From NCBI RefSeq assembly GCF_001753165.1, contig NZ_CP017448.1, forward strand, positions 948,462-1,012,461: a stretch of DNA of 64,000 nt, read 5' to 3'. Shown here one piece after another: positions 19,227-28,255 of this stretch. Every line of letters begins with the position of its first letter. Within the stretch, counting starts at the first letter, position 1. Position numbers and translations under genes: made by a program. The notes under the pieces were generated by a model that was not told where the DNA came from, ran no database searches, and saw only the letters and a program-made list of their open reading frames with translations. This DNA is from Acidihalobacter aeolianus (GTDB lineage Bacteria; Pseudomonadota; Gammaproteobacteria; DSM-5130; Acidihalobacteraceae).

Positions 19227-20021
19227 GTGACAGGCGTTCCCAGAGCGACCGTAGACGAGTATCCCGTTCCGCACACCGGAGCCTGGGGCTGGGCGCCGCC
19301 GTTGGCTGCGCTGCTCCTCGGTGCGCTCATTGGCGCCCTGGGTGCCAATGCGCGAGTCTTCGAGTGGATCAATCGCCTGCCCGAATACACCGGCGACGCG
19401 TTGTGGGCCAATCTGACGATGTTCGGCGATACGGTCCTCGCCTTCGCCCTGGTGTTGCCCTGGGCGCGGCGCCGTCCGGATGTCGTGTGGGCGGTCTTTC
19501 TCGCCGCGCTGCCAGCGACGCTGTGGGTCGACGTGCTCAAGCCGCTGCTGCACCATCCGCGCCCGGCGGCGCTGCTGCCGCCGGATCTGGTGCACGTGAT
19601 CGGTCCGCGGCTGCTCGCCAATTCCTTCCCTTCCGGGCACACGACCACGATCTTCGTGCTTGCCGGGGTGCTCGCGCTGTCGCGCAGCGGTGCCGGCTGG
19701 CGCACGGCCTGTCTGGGTTTTGCGGTGCTGATCGGCGCGTCGCGTTCGGCGGTGGGCGCACACTGGCCGCTCGACGAGCTGGGCGGCGCCTTCGGCGGCT
19801 GGCTCTCGGCCTGGGCCGGCGTCGCCTGGGCGCGGCGCTGGCATTGGGGGTTGCGGCCGTGGCCGCACCGCAGCTTCACCGCCCTGCTGGTCGTCTGCGC
19901 GCTGGCCCTGTTTTTCTACGATGGCGGCTATGCCCAGGCGCGACCGTTGCTGTACCTGCTCGCGACCGCCCTGCTGGTCGGTACGGCGGCCGACTGGATA
20001 CAGGCAAGGCGCGCCGGCTGA
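19227..20021 (+). CDS. PAP2-family membrane phosphatase
   Basis: A 264-residue integral membrane protein of the type 2 phosphatidic acid phosphatase family. The three catalytic motifs are visible: KPLLHHPRP (Kx6RP), PSGHT, and SRSAVGAHWPLDELGG (SRx5Hx3D). Such enzymes dephosphorylate undecaprenyl pyrophosphate, phosphatidate or phosphatidylglycerol phosphate; PgpB/UppP-like recycling of the peptidoglycan carrier is plausible here beside a polyprenyl-phosphate-using transferase, but not proven. GTG start at 19227 is used; the frame is open further upstream into the divergent gene's leader, where residues look random. Confidence 0.88.
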   Translation: MTGVPRATVDEYPVPHTGAWGWAPPLAALLLGALIGALGANARVFEWINRLPEYTGDALWANLTMFGDTVLAFALVLPWARRRPDVVWAVFLAALPATLWVDVLKPLLHHPRPAALLPPDLVHVIGPRLLANSFPSGHTTTIFVLAGVLALSRSGAGWRTACLGFAVLIGASRSAVGAHWPLDELGGAFGGWLSAWAGVAWARRWHWGLRPWPHRSFTALLVVCALALFFYDGGYAQARPLLYLLATALLVGTAADWIQARRAG

Positions 20022-20028
20022 GGTCGGA

Positions 20029-21300
20029 TCAGGCCGCGCTTTGTCGATCCGGCGTTTCCTCGCCAGCGTCGGCAGCGGTCGCCTCCGGGTGCGATAGTTC
20101 GATGGCCGCCTGCGAGGTACGCACCAGCGGCACGAATTCGCCCTGCTCCTCCAGCGGCGGGGCGTCGCTGACGCGGTTGCGGTACAGCCCGAACAACCCG
20201 AGCAGGGCGAAGGCGGCTGCCAGGTAGACCGGCAGGCTGGCGCTGCCCAGGTGCGACATCAGCACGCCGCCCAGCACCGGCCCGATCACCGCGCCGATGC
20301 CGTAGAGCATGAGCAGGCCGGACGAGGCTTCGAGCATGTCCTCGACGCGGATCTGGTCGTTCATGTGCGCCACGCTGATGCCGTAGAGCGTGAACGAGAA
20401 GCCGCCGTAGACGAAGGCGATGGACAGCAGCAGCGGCAGGCTGCGCGCGCCGACGGCCGCGATCGCGAGCGCCAGCAGGGCGCCGCCGGCGCACACGAAG
20501 AGCAGTACGGTGCGCCGGTCGAAACGGTCGGACAGCTTGCCGAGCGGCCATTGCAGGAAGGCGCCGCCGGCGATGCTTGCGGCCATGAAGGCGCCGATGT
20601 GCCCGGTGGACAGCCCGATGCCGTGGCCGAACACGGCGCCGAGCGCCCAGAAGGTGCCGCTGGTGAGCCCGGCGGTCAGCGTGCCGACCGTGCCGAGCGG
20701 TGAGAAGCCGACGAGATGGCGCAGGTTCAGGCTCGGGTGCTCGATCGGCGTGGGCTGCGGCACCCGGGTCAGCGCCACCGGGATCAGACCCAGTGAAAAC
20801 AGCATCGATACCAGGGCGAAAGGCACGAAGCTCTGTACCGGCCCCACGGTCAGCAGCAGCTGGCCCAGGCCCATGGCGAGCAGCGTGGACATGACGTAGG
20901 TCGAGAACAGCCGGCCGCGGCCTTCGTTGCTCACCGTGGTGTTGAGCCAGCTCTCCATCACCATGTACAGCCCGACCATGCCGGCACCGTTGACGAAGCG
21001 CAGCGCACCCCAGAACCAGGGGTCTACCCACAAGGCATGGGCGATCGAGACCGTCGAGCCGAGCGCGGCGAAGATGGTGAAGGCACGCACGTGTCCCACG
21101 CGCCGAATGATGCGCGGACACAGGTAGGTGCCGAGGATGTAGCCGGCGAAGTAGGCCGCCATGACCACGCCGGTGACCTCGCTGCTGAAGCCGGCCAGGC
21201 CCGCGCGGATGCCGAGCAGCGAGCCGAGCAGACCGACGCCGGTCAGCAGCACCGACATGCCGAACAGCAGATTGAACAACGAAGCGACGAGTTTCAGCAT
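20029..21300 (-). CDS. MFS transporter, YcaD-like
   Basis: The 423-residue product has twelve predicted membrane helices in two bundles, with the MFS loop RIIRRVGHVRAF between helices 2 and 3 and LGKLSDRFDRRTVL between helices 8 and 9. The overall pattern (MVMESWLNTTVSNEGRGRLFS, an inner-membrane MFS with short loops) resembles the YcaD group. Substrate unknown. The cytoplasmic C-terminal tail (about 40 residues) is acidic and hydrophilic. It is convergent with the PAP2 gene (7 bp apart) and its ATG at 21300 follows a 165-bp spacer with no evident gene. Confidence 0.87.
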   Translation of the reverse strand: MLKLVASLFNLLFGMSVLLTGVGLLGSLLGIRAGLAGFSSEVTGVVMAAYFAGYILGTYLCPRIIRRVGHVRAFTIFAALGSTVSIAHALWVDPWFWGALRFVNGAGMVGLYMVMESWLNTTVSNEGRGRLFSTYVMSTLLAMGLGQLLLTVGPVQSFVPFALVSMLFSLGLIPVALTRVPQPTPIEHPSLNLRHLVGFSPLGTVGTLTAGLTSGTFWALGAVFGHGIGLSTGHIGAFMAASIAGGAFLQWPLGKLSDRFDRRTVLLFVCAGGALLALAIAAVGARSLPLLLSIAFVYGGFSFTLYGISVAHMNDQIRVEDMLEASSGLLMLYGIGAVIGPVLGGVLMSHLGSASLPVYLAAAFALLGLFGLYRNRVSDAPPLEEQGEFVPLVRTSQAAIELSHPEATAADAGEETPDRQSAA

Positions 21301-21465
21301 TGCGCCGATTCCGCGGTGTGAACTGTGTGACTGGCGAAGGGCTGTGCGCCTCCGGACTGGGCGACGGTGTGCGTGCCGCCCGCAGGGACGGGGGCATGGG
21401 GGACCGGGGGCGTACTCTAACAGCCCGGGGGCAGGCTTTGAAAGAGTGCCCGCCAGACGGGCGGA

Positions 21466-22113
21466 TCAGATCGACGATATGGCGCGCGCAGCGTCTTCGA
21501 AGGCCTCGAAGGGCTGGACGCCGCTGAGCCGACGTTCGCCGAAGACGTAGGTGGGTACGCTCGAGATCGAATTGCGTGCCGCGATCTGGCGATAGCGGGC
21601 AAGACGTTCCTCCAGCGACGGATCCGACCAGGCCTGGTCTGGCAGGGATTCGGGCAGGCCGCAGGCCGCGACGATGTCCCGCAGCACCGACTCGTCGCCG
21701 ATATTGCGGGCGGTTGCGAAGTTCGCGTCGAACAGGCTCCGGTGGAGCCGGTAGAAGGGGTCGCGGCCGAGCGACTTGGCCGCCTCGGCCAGCAGCAGCG
21801 CGCGGTGCGAATTGGCCAGGCGGCGATCTGCGGTCAGCGCGAGACCTTCCTCGGCGGCGAGTTCGCCCAGGTTGCGGTTCATGAGCTCGAACTCGGCCTC
21901 GCTGTAGGGCAACGTGTCCAGGGCCTGCCCCTCGGGCGGCGTTTCCGGACGCAGCTCGATGAACATCCAGTTGACGCGCAGATCGTAGTGCTCGCCCAGC
22001 CGCAGCAGGCGGGCGCTGCCGATGTGGCAGAAGGGGCAGACGTAATCCAGGAAGACGCTGACCTGGACGAGCGGTCGGGCAGCGTCTTCGCCGGAATTCG
22101 GGGTGTCATCCAC
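21466..22113 (-). CDS. DsbA-family (FrnE-like) thiol oxidoreductase
   Basis: A 215-residue cytoplasmic (no signal peptide) thioredoxin-fold protein. Motifs: active-site CPFC in FLDYVCPFCHIGSARL (about residues 26-29), a helical insertion, and the cis-proline loop SISSVPTYVFGERRLSGVQP near the C-terminus. This is the DsbA-like FrnE/2-hydroxychromene-carboxylate-isomerase arrangement. FrnE proteins in some bacteria help oxidative stress tolerance; the substrate here is not predictable. The next gene on the same strand, a small lipoprotein, is 15 bp upstream, so they may share a transcript. Confidence 0.9.
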   Translation of the reverse strand: MDDTPNSGEDAARPLVQVSVFLDYVCPFCHIGSARLLRLGEHYDLRVNWMFIELRPETPPEGQALDTLPYSEAEFELMNRNLGELAAEEGLALTADRRLANSHRALLLAEAAKSLGRDPFYRLHRSLFDANFATARNIGDESVLRDIVAACGLPESLPDQAWSDPSLEERLARYRQIAARNSISSVPTYVFGERRLSGVQPFEAFEDAARAISSI

Positions 22114-22128
22114 GCACGGCTGTCCGCA

Positions 22129-22452
22129 TCAAGGGTTGATGCATCGATACATGGCGAAGGTCTGGCTGCCGTTCACGGGTTGGCCTTCGGGCACGATGGT
22201 GTCACCACCGTTCTTCTGTACAGTGTTGCGCGCCAGAGCTTGTAGGTCATGTTCTACGTCGCGGCGCGGGCGAGGGATGCCGAGCACCGTGGCCGCGACC
22301 TGCACGGTCGTCGTGCCGAGCGGCTTGCAGCTGCTGACCTGATCGGGTCTGAGTACACGGGCTTCCTCACCCTGAGGTGACAGCTTGACCCAGGTGCAGC
22401 CGGCGGTCAGCGAGGCGATCAGGGCGGAAAGCAGCAGCAGGCGGAGTTTCAT
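22129..22452 (-). CDS. DUF4156 small lipoprotein
   Basis: A 107-residue outer-membrane or inner-membrane lipoprotein. The signal has a lipobox LTAGC with Cys near residue 19. The mature part has the DUF4156 pattern: VKLSPQGEEARVL, CKPLGTTTVQV, then a two-cysteine pair (internal SSCKP and C-terminal YRCINP) that could form a disulfide, and GGDTIVPEG. Function is unknown in the family. It sits between an unknown 176-residue gene and the FrnE-like gene on the minus strand. Confidence 0.82.
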   Translation of the reverse strand: MKLRLLLLSALIASLTAGCTWVKLSPQGEEARVLRPDQVSSCKPLGTTTVQVAATVLGIPRPRRDVEHDLQALARNTVQKNGGDTIVPEGQPVNGSQTFAMYRCINP

Positions 22453-22521
22453 GGGCGATCCTTGGGGTGGGCGGGCGGATGGCTGAGGATTTTAGAGCGG
22501 CCAGCTTCGGCAAGGAAGCGG

Positions 22522-23052
22522 TTAGCGTCCCAGCAGGCGTTGCCACAGGTTTCTGCGTCGAGGTGCGACCTGCGGCGGCGTTGCCGAATGGAGATAGGCG
22601 AGCAGGGCGTCGGTCTCGGCCAGCAGCGTGTCGGGGTCCTGTTGCGCGGCGGCCTGCACGGCTTCCATGCGTTGTGCCGCCCACAGCCCTGCATAGGGCG
22701 CGTCGGCGGGTTTGCCGGGCAGTTTTGGCGCAAGCACGAGGAAGTGGGCCTCGGGGGTGAAGGCGTCGAATTCCACCACCGCGAAGGTGGCGAACAGGGT
22801 CACGCCGTAATCGCGGCCCAGCCCGCGGCCGTCGATCTGTGCCAGGAACGGCGCGTCCTCCTCGAAAAACACTCGCGCGCAGGCGGCGATCAGGTCGTGC
22901 GATTCGCGGGGTGTGCGCACCCGGTAGTCGCCCACGTAGTCGGCGATGCGGAATTCGCCCAGCAGCGGGCTGGGAGACACGCCAAACTCGGACAGGGCAT
23001 GGGCGCCGTCGATCACGTATTCGAGGATGGGATGTGGCAGGCGTTGGCTCAT
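22522..23052 (-). CDS. Uncharacterised soluble protein
   Basis: Not recognised. The 176-residue protein has no signal peptide or membrane helix. It has a mixed alpha/beta middle part (FRIADYVGDYRVRTPRESH, LFATFAVVEFDAFTPEAHF) and a helical C-terminus that ends in a basic patch (RRRNLWQRLLGR), which might touch membrane or nucleic acid. Start ATG at 23052 has no other in-frame competitor upstream. Codon usage matches the core genes. Confidence 0.7.
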   Translation of the reverse strand: MSQRLPHPILEYVIDGAHALSEFGVSPSPLLGEFRIADYVGDYRVRTPRESHDLIAACARVFFEEDAPFLAQIDGRGLGRDYGVTLFATFAVVEFDAFTPEAHFLVLAPKLPGKPADAPYAGLWAAQRMEAVQAAAQQDPDTLLAETDALLAYLHSATPPQVAPRRRNLWQRLLGR

Positions 23053-23129
23053 CGGAGGCGTTCAGTCATGGTTCAGTCGAACGCGCATAGCCTAGCGGCG
23101 TCATCCTCAAATGGACAGGAGAAAGCGCG

Positions 23130-23690
23130 ATGAAAAGCTCAGTCTCACTCAAGTTGACCTTGGCCGCGATTATGGGTGCAAGCCTGGCGGCGCCGCTGGC
23201 CGCGCACGCGGACGGGCGCTGGGGCCCTGACCGCTGGGATCGCGATCAGGCGCAACTGGCGCAGCTGGCGCGTGTGGTGCAGGTGCAGCCAATCGTGCGC
23301 ACGGTGCGGGTGATGGGCCCGGTGGAACAACGTTGCACGACGCGACCGAGCGGTTATGGGCGGTATGACAATACCACCGGTGCGACGTTGGCGGGTGGCA
23401 TCATCGGCGGCGTGATCGGCAGCCGTCTGGGCGAAGACGGCGGCAACCCGGTTGCCACCGTTGCCGGTGCGATCATCGGTGGGGCCATCGGTCACACGTT
23501 GGCGCAGGGCGGGGTTCGCGACGCGCGCAGCGTGACCGTGTGCGAGCCGGTGCGGTCGATGTACCGCGTTGAACAGGTGCGCGGCTACCGGGTTACCTAC
23601 CGTTACCACGGTCGGCTGTTCGTGACACGCATGCACCACTCTCCTGGGCGCTTTTTGCGGGTAAACTGGAATGGCACTCCGCTGGATTGA
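23130..23690 (+). CDS. Exported glycine-zipper (2TM) protein
   Basis: A 186-residue protein with a signal peptide (about 1-27, AHA/D) and a central glycine-zipper hairpin: GATLAGGIIGGVIGSRLG then VAGAIIGGAIGHTLAQG at about 88-130. Such zippers pair in the envelope membrane and occur in SlyB/RcsF-region and Rickettsia 17-kDa-type antigens. Two cysteines flank the zipper (QRCTTR and TVCEPV). No lipobox. RBS AGGAGAAAG precedes the ATG. The gene lies just before the PepSY-PhoP-PhoQ-like genes; SlyB is a PhoP regulon member in enterics, so regulation by the neighbour is a reasonable guess. Confidence 0.82.
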   Translation: MKSSVSLKLTLAAIMGASLAAPLAAHADGRWGPDRWDRDQAQLAQLARVVQVQPIVRTVRVMGPVEQRCTTRPSGYGRYDNTTGATLAGGIIGGVIGSRLGEDGGNPVATVAGAIIGGAIGHTLAQGGVRDARSVTVCEPVRSMYRVEQVRGYRVTYRYHGRLFVTRMHHSPGRFLRVNWNGTPLD

Positions 23691-23719
23691 GCGGATCATT
23701 CGAGGGATGCCCGTAAGCC

Positions 23720-24013
23720 ATGCGCCGACTGCTTTGCTGCGTTCTGCTCGCCTTTTCCGGTACCGTCTGTGCTGCCCCCTTCGATGGAGCATCGCCCCAG
23801 GCGCCGGAGCAAACGGCGTTGCCCTGGTTCGCCGAGCGCTTCGTGACGCCGGCGGAGGCGGCCGTCATCGCACGCCGCGAGACGGGGGGGCGGGTGCTGG
23901 CCGTGCACCTCGTGGGTGCCGGGCCGGGCGCGCACTACCGGGTGCGTCTCCTGGTCGATGGGCAGATCCGGATCGTGCGCGTGGATGCGCACGACGGCCG
24001 ACTGCTGCGTTGA
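23720..24013 (+). CDS. Small exported PepSY-like protein
   Basis: A 97-residue protein with a signal peptide (to VCAAP near residue 20) and one PepSY-like unit: TPAEAAVIARRETGGRVLAVHLV followed by RVRLLVDGQIRIVRVDAHDGRLL. Small PepSY proteins commonly sit directly upstream of PhoP/QseB-type two-component systems and may act as periplasmic inputs or protease modulators. It ends 9 bp before the response regulator, so it is likely the first gene of that operon. Confidence 0.82.
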   Translation: MRRLLCCVLLAFSGTVCAAPFDGASPQAPEQTALPWFAERFVTPAEAAVIARRETGGRVLAVHLVGAGPGAHYRVRLLVDGQIRIVRVDAHDGRLLR

Positions 24014-24022
24014 GGGCATGAC

Positions 24023-24718
24023 ATGCGCGTCCTGTTGGTAGAGGACGATCCCGATCTGAGGGAGCAGATTGCGGCGCGTCTCGGCGAGCAGGGTATGGTG
24101 GTGGACGTTGCCGCCGATGGGCGCGAGGGGCTGTATCTTGCCACCGAATATCCCATCGACTTGGCCCTGGTCGACCTGGGTCTGCCCGAACTCGACGGTC
24201 TCTCGCTGATCCGCGGTCTGCGTGCCGCGGGGCGCGATCTGCCGGTGTTGGTGCTGACCGCACGGGGGCGCTGGCAGGACAAGGTCGAGGGCCTTGAGGC
24301 CGGAGCGGACGACTATCTGGTCAAGCCGTTTCACCCCGAGGAACTGCTCGCTCGCGTACGCGCGCTGCTCCGCCGCTCGAGCGGCTGGGCGCAGTCCGTA
24401 CTCGCCTGCGGCCCAGTGGTCCTCGATCCGCAGACCCAGCGCGTGACCCTGGACGGCAACCCGGTTGAATTGACCGCTTACGAGTACCGGCTGCTCGAAT
24501 ATCTGATGCTGCACGCCGGCGAGGTCGTGTCCAAGACCGTGCTCACCGAACATCTCTACGCGGAGGACGACGAGCGCGACAGCAACGTGATCGAGGTGTT
24601 CATCCGCCGCCTGCGCCGCAAGCTCGACCCGCAGGAAACCCTGCAGCCGATCGAGACCCTGCGCGGCCGCGGTTACCGTTTCACACTGCAGCGCCGCGCG
24701 CCGGATGCGCTCGCTTAG
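24023..24718 (+). CDS. OmpR-family response regulator, PhoP-like
   Basis: A 231-residue regulator: receiver domain with the acidic pair E7-D8-D9, phospho-acceptor D51 in ALVDLGLP, the switch Thr in LVLTARG and K in LVKPF, then a winged-helix C-terminal domain (VELTAYEYRLLEYLMLHAGEVVSK, IEVFIRRLRRKL, LRGRGYRF). The KVEGLEAGADDYLVKPFHPEELLAR text is typical of PhoP/QseB. It overlaps the sensor gene by 14 bp. The signal could be divalent cations, pH or cationic peptides as in enteric PhoPQ, but the sensor domain must decide. Confidence 0.93.
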   Translation: MRVLLVEDDPDLREQIAARLGEQGMVVDVAADGREGLYLATEYPIDLALVDLGLPELDGLSLIRGLRAAGRDLPVLVLTARGRWQDKVEGLEAGADDYLVKPFHPEELLARVRALLRRSSGWAQSVLACGPVVLDPQTQRVTLDGNPVELTAYEYRLLEYLMLHAGEVVSKTVLTEHLYAEDDERDSNVIEVFIRRLRRKLDPQETLQPIETLRGRGYRFTLQRRAPDALA

Positions 24719-26039
24719 ACTACGCCTGCTGCTGGCGGCCGGCGCCGTGCTGGCCGCCTTCGTGGTGCTGACCGGCGTGGCGCTGGACCGCGCCTTTTCG
24801 GCCGCAGCGATACATGCGCAGGAGGCCAAGCTGCGCGGGCTGACCTATGCGCTGCTGGGGGCGGCGGACATCGATGCGCGTTCGGTACGGGTCTCGCTGC
24901 CGCAGCTTGGCGACCCGCGCCTGCAGCAGCCCGGCTCCGGTCTGTACGCGCTGATCGCCGACGCGCGCGGCCACGTGGTGTGGGCCTCGCCCTCCCTGCT
25001 TGCGCCGCCCGCCGAGGTACCGCCGCCCGCGATCGGCGCCTGGCGCTTCGCGCGCGAGCGCGGCGCCGCTTCGGATCGTTTCGTATCCGCCTTCGGTGTG
25101 CGCTGGACACCGGACAGCGGCGGGCACCGCTACACCTTCGTGGTCGCGGAACAGGCGGCGGCCTATGTGGCGCAACTGTCCGAATTCCGGCGCACGCTCG
25201 CATTCTGGCTGAGCGTTGCGGCGGTGCTGTTGCTGCTGGCCCTGGCCGGAGTGCTGCGCTGGGGACTGACGCCGCTCCGCGCGCTTTCCGGCGAACTGCA
25301 CCGGGTCGAGCGCGGCGAGGTCGAACAGATCGGCGGACGCTACCCGACCGAGCTCGCGCCCCTGGTGTCCGGTTTGAACGCGCTGCTGACCCATGAACGG
25401 TCTCGCCAGGGCCGCTATCGCCATGCACTCGACGATCTGGCGCACAGCCTGAAGACGCCGCTGGCGGTGCTGCGCGGTCTCGGCGTGCGCGACGGCCTGA
25501 CTGGCGAGGCCGAGCGCCGCGTGGCCGAGCAGGTTGGACGCATGGACCAGATCGTGGCCTATCATCTCAACCGGGCGAGCGCGGGTCCGGTCCACGGGCT
25601 GATGCCGCCGCTTGCTCTGGCGTCGCCGGTGGCGCGCGTCGTGGCAGCCGTGGAACGCGCCTATCGCGACCGCGGATTGAGCTTCGAAACCGATCTGCCT
25701 GCGGGGGTGACGGGGCGCGTTGAGGAAAACGACCTGATGGAACTGGCCGGCAATCTGGTCGACAACGCCGCCAAATGGGCACAAAACAGAATTTTCGTCC
25801 GCTTGGCGCGTACGGTCGGTGGAATCGAACTGACGGTGGAGGACGACGGCCCTGGTTTCGGCGACGACAACGCCGAACGCCTGCTGGCTCGCGGCGTTCG
25901 CGCCGACCAGCAGGTGGAGGGTCAGGGTATCGGTCTTGCGGTCGTCGTGGACCTGGCGCACACCTACGGCGGCGAGGTGCGTATCGCCCCATCACGGTGG
26001 GGCGGGGCCGCGGTCGGCGTTACCCTGCCCAATGCATAA
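24705..26039 (+). CDS. Sensor histidine kinase, PhoQ-like
   Basis: A 444-residue membrane kinase: helix 1 (about 9-28), a periplasmic domain of about 130 residues, helix 2 (about 165-185), HAMP-like linker, dimerisation domain with H247 in DLAHSLKTPL, and an ATPase domain with N box ELAGNLVDNAAKWA, G1 DDGPGFG and G2 GQGIGLAVV. The PhoQ-type H box AHSLKTPL supports the family. The periplasmic domain is not strikingly acidic, unlike enteric PhoQ, so magnesium sensing is doubtful. It is the distal gene of PepSY-RR-HK. Confidence 0.9.
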   Translation: MRSLRLRLLLAAGAVLAAFVVLTGVALDRAFSAAAIHAQEAKLRGLTYALLGAADIDARSVRVSLPQLGDPRLQQPGSGLYALIADARGHVVWASPSLLAPPAEVPPPAIGAWRFARERGAASDRFVSAFGVRWTPDSGGHRYTFVVAEQAAAYVAQLSEFRRTLAFWLSVAAVLLLLALAGVLRWGLTPLRALSGELHRVERGEVEQIGGRYPTELAPLVSGLNALLTHERSRQGRYRHALDDLAHSLKTPLAVLRGLGVRDGLTGEAERRVAEQVGRMDQIVAYHLNRASAGPVHGLMPPLALASPVARVVAAVERAYRDRGLSFETDLPAGVTGRVEENDLMELAGNLVDNAAKWAQNRIFVRLARTVGGIELTVEDDGPGFGDDNAERLLARGVRADQQVEGQGIGLAVVVDLAHTYGGEVRIAPSRWGGAAVGVTLPNA

Positions 26040-26142
26040 GCGATGCTTGACAGGCACAGGGTGGTGGCTGGTAGTGTGGCCCGCTACGCGCCGCGGCAAG
26101 GTGGTTTGCGGCGTATCCTACCCCTCCTCGTGGAGAACCAGC

Positions 26143-26724
26143 ATGAGTTCCAGTCGTAAGCAACGCGTCCTTGCCGGTCTGGCCGGTACCTTCGCCATCG
26201 CGGCAGTGTTTGCCCTCGGTATGACGGCGCAGGCCGCGGATACCCAACCCGCTCCGCAGGGATCGGCTCCTGACAAGCAAGTGATGCAGATGGAGCAGCG
26301 TTTCATGCAGCTGCGCTCCGAACTGGCGCATACCCAGGAGACGGCGCTGAAGCAACATCCGGAACTGGTCAAGGAAGAGACGCATTTCCGTGAACTGCTG
26401 ATGTCCACGATGAAGCGCGAAGGCACCGATCCGAAGCCTCAGATCGAAACGCTCAACAAGCTGAGCAAGGAAATCCAGGACAAGAAGACGGACAACGCCA
26501 AGCGCGAAACCCTGATCGGCAAGGCTCGTGCGATTCAGGCGATGCTGATCCGCGCGGAAACCAAGGCCATGCAGGATCACAAGGTCGCTGCCGCGCGCAA
26601 GAAGCTCAGCGAGGATACGGTGGCTGCCATGCGCAAGGTCAACCCCAAGACCGATGAGATGATTGCCGAGCTTAATGCCATCGGCAAGCGTCTAGCGAGC
26701 ATGCAGCACGGTCAGGCCAAATAG
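26143..26724 (+). CDS. Periplasmic helical protein of unknown function
   Basis: A 193-residue exported protein: signal peptide (about 1-32, AQA/A), then an almost wholly helical, charged mature part with coiled-coil character (MQMEQRFMQLRSELAHTQ, LNKLSKEIQDKKTDNAKRE, KKLSEDTVAAMRKVN). This composition recalls Spy/CpxP-like or periplasmic chaperone proteins, but no LTxxQ motif is present. Mature protein has no cysteine. Start ATG at 26143 follows GGAGAACC. It follows the PhoQ-like gene by about 100 bp and could be in its regulon; that is inference. Confidence 0.8.
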   Translation: MSSSRKQRVLAGLAGTFAIAAVFALGMTAQAADTQPAPQGSAPDKQVMQMEQRFMQLRSELAHTQETALKQHPELVKEETHFRELLMSTMKREGTDPKPQIETLNKLSKEIQDKKTDNAKRETLIGKARAIQAMLIRAETKAMQDHKVAAARKKLSEDTVAAMRKVNPKTDEMIAELNAIGKRLASMQHGQAK

Positions 26725-26746
26725 TGTCTTCCGCGGTCGCCGGTCC

Positions 26747-27595
26747 ATGCCGGAGCCAAGTTCACGGCTGACCGCAGATGATGTTCTGCCGCTCTGGCCG
26801 GCGGGCCCATCCCGCCCGCTGGCCGGGCTCTATCTCGAACATGACTTGCGCGCGGCCGCCGGCCGGGCGGTCTTCTGCTATGCCAATTTCGTGGTCAGCC
26901 TGGATGGCCGTATCGCGCTTGATGGGCGCGTGCCGGGGAGCATTGCCAATCCGCGCGATTGGCGGTTGTTCTGCGAGTTGGCCGTTCAGGCCGATGCGAT
27001 GCTGGTCAGCGGCCAGCATCTGCGCGCCCGTGCGCTGGGTGCGGCCCAGGATCTGTTCGCTGTATTTCACGGTGCCGACGGGGCCGAGTTGCGCGCCTGG
27101 CGTGCGGCGCAAGGCCTACCACCCTGGCCACGTATCGTCGTGCTGAGTCGTGCCGTGGATTGGTCTCTGCCGTCCGAGGTACCTCCCGAACGTGTGTTGC
27201 TGCTAACCGATTCTACGGGTGCGGTCTCCACGGGTGCAGCGCACCTAAGCGCGATTGGAGTCGAGGTATGTACGGCTGGTGAGGTTGCAGTAGAGCCTGC
27301 GATCGCAGCCAAAATCCTGAGCGAAATCGGCCTATCCACGGTCTATGCAGTGGGTGGCGCACAGGTACTGCATTGGCTGGCCGCCGGCGGCCTGCTTTCG
27401 CGTCTTTATTTGACCCAGGTTCACCGCCTGCTGGGCGGTGAATCCTACGCTGGCTTGATTGAGGGGGCAAAGCTTAGACCCCCGTATGAACTGAGGCTGC
27501 ACCGTGTGTATTACGATTCAGCCGCACCGGGTGTGGGTGGACAGCTGTACTGCTGCTACCAGGGGGGCGAACCGGATGCGTCGACCCTAAATTGA
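26747..27595 (+). CDS. RibD C-terminal-like reductase (dihydrofolate-reductase fold)
   Basis: The 282-residue protein has the RibD_C/pyrimidine reductase pattern: YANFVVSLDGRIALDGR near the N-terminus, DWRLFCELAVQADAMLVSGQ, a central nucleotide-binding half, and VYAVGGAQVLHWLAAGGLLSRLYLTQVH near the end. RibD reductases reduce the ribosylamino-pyrimidine of riboflavin synthesis with NADPH, but stand-alone relatives also reduce other pteridines or act in natural-product pathways. No deaminase domain is fused and no riboflavin gene is adjacent, so the substrate stays open. Confidence 0.82.
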   Translation: MPEPSSRLTADDVLPLWPAGPSRPLAGLYLEHDLRAAAGRAVFCYANFVVSLDGRIALDGRVPGSIANPRDWRLFCELAVQADAMLVSGQHLRARALGAAQDLFAVFHGADGAELRAWRAAQGLPPWPRIVVLSRAVDWSLPSEVPPERVLLLTDSTGAVSTGAAHLSAIGVEVCTAGEVAVEPAIAAKILSEIGLSTVYAVGGAQVLHWLAAGGLLSRLYLTQVHRLLGGESYAGLIEGAKLRPPYELRLHRVYYDSAAPGVGGQLYCCYQGGEPDASTLN

Positions 27596-27613
27596 TGCAG
27601 GAGGCCCGCATAA

Positions 27614-28246
27614 ATGAAACTCGTGAGTGACAGCCTGACCGATCAGGCGCCCATCGCGCCAGAGTACGCCTTTGGGATTCCCGACGAGCGTCACGGTATG
27701 GCGCTGGGTTCGAACCGCAATCCTCATCTGGCCTGGGAGGAGCTGCCGCCGGGCACGCGTACTCTCGTCCTGATCTGCTACGACCCGGATGTGCCGAGCC
27801 GGATCGACGAAGTCAATCAGCCGGGCAAGACAGTCCCCGCTTCGCTGCCGCGCGTCGATTTCTTCCATTGGGTCATGGTCGATATTAACCCGAGCCTGCC
27901 AGGTATTCCGGCAGGCAAGTGCAGCGCCGCGGTGACGCCTGGCGGCAAGCGTACACCTAACTGCCCGGAGGGTAGTCGGCAGGGGTTAAATGATTACACC
28001 ACTTTCATGGCCGGGGATGAGCGCATGGCCGGGCTTTATTACGGTTATGACGGGCCGTGTCCGCCATGGAACGACGAAATCGTACATCACTACAATTTTG
28101 TGCTGTATGCGACCGATCTGGAGCGCTGCCCGGTAGAGGGGGACTTTTCCGGTGCGGATGTGCTGGCTGCGATCGAGGGGCACGTATTGGCCGAATCCCG
28201 CATTGTTGGCCTGTACAGCCTTAATCCCGACGTGCCTGCGGTTTGA
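27614..28246 (+). CDS. YbhB/YbcL (PEBP) family protein
   Basis: The 210-residue product belongs to the phosphatidylethanolamine-binding-protein family: ICYDPDVPS (ligand-site Asp-Pro), FFHWVMVDINPSLPGIPAGK, and GPCPPWNDEIVHHYNFVLYATDL with the conserved GxPxxxxxH-type ligand site. Bacterial relatives bind small anions; physiological role unclear. No signal peptide, so cytoplasmic. It starts with a good ATG 18 bp after the RibD-like gene, with AGGAGG upstream, and is convergent with the PerM-like gene. Confidence 0.88.
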   Translation: MKLVSDSLTDQAPIAPEYAFGIPDERHGMALGSNRNPHLAWEELPPGTRTLVLICYDPDVPSRIDEVNQPGKTVPASLPRVDFFHWVMVDINPSLPGIPAGKCSAAVTPGGKRTPNCPEGSRQGLNDYTTFMAGDERMAGLYYGYDGPCPPWNDEIVHHYNFVLYATDLERCPVEGDFSGADVLAAIEGHVLAESRIVGLYSLNPDVPAV

Positions 28247-28255
28247 TATCACGTA

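Noticed and set aside
24705-26039. Assigning the two-component pair as PhoP/PhoQ in the strict sense
   Set aside because: The kinase periplasmic part is not clearly the acidic PhoQ sensor, so I left the gene symbols empty.
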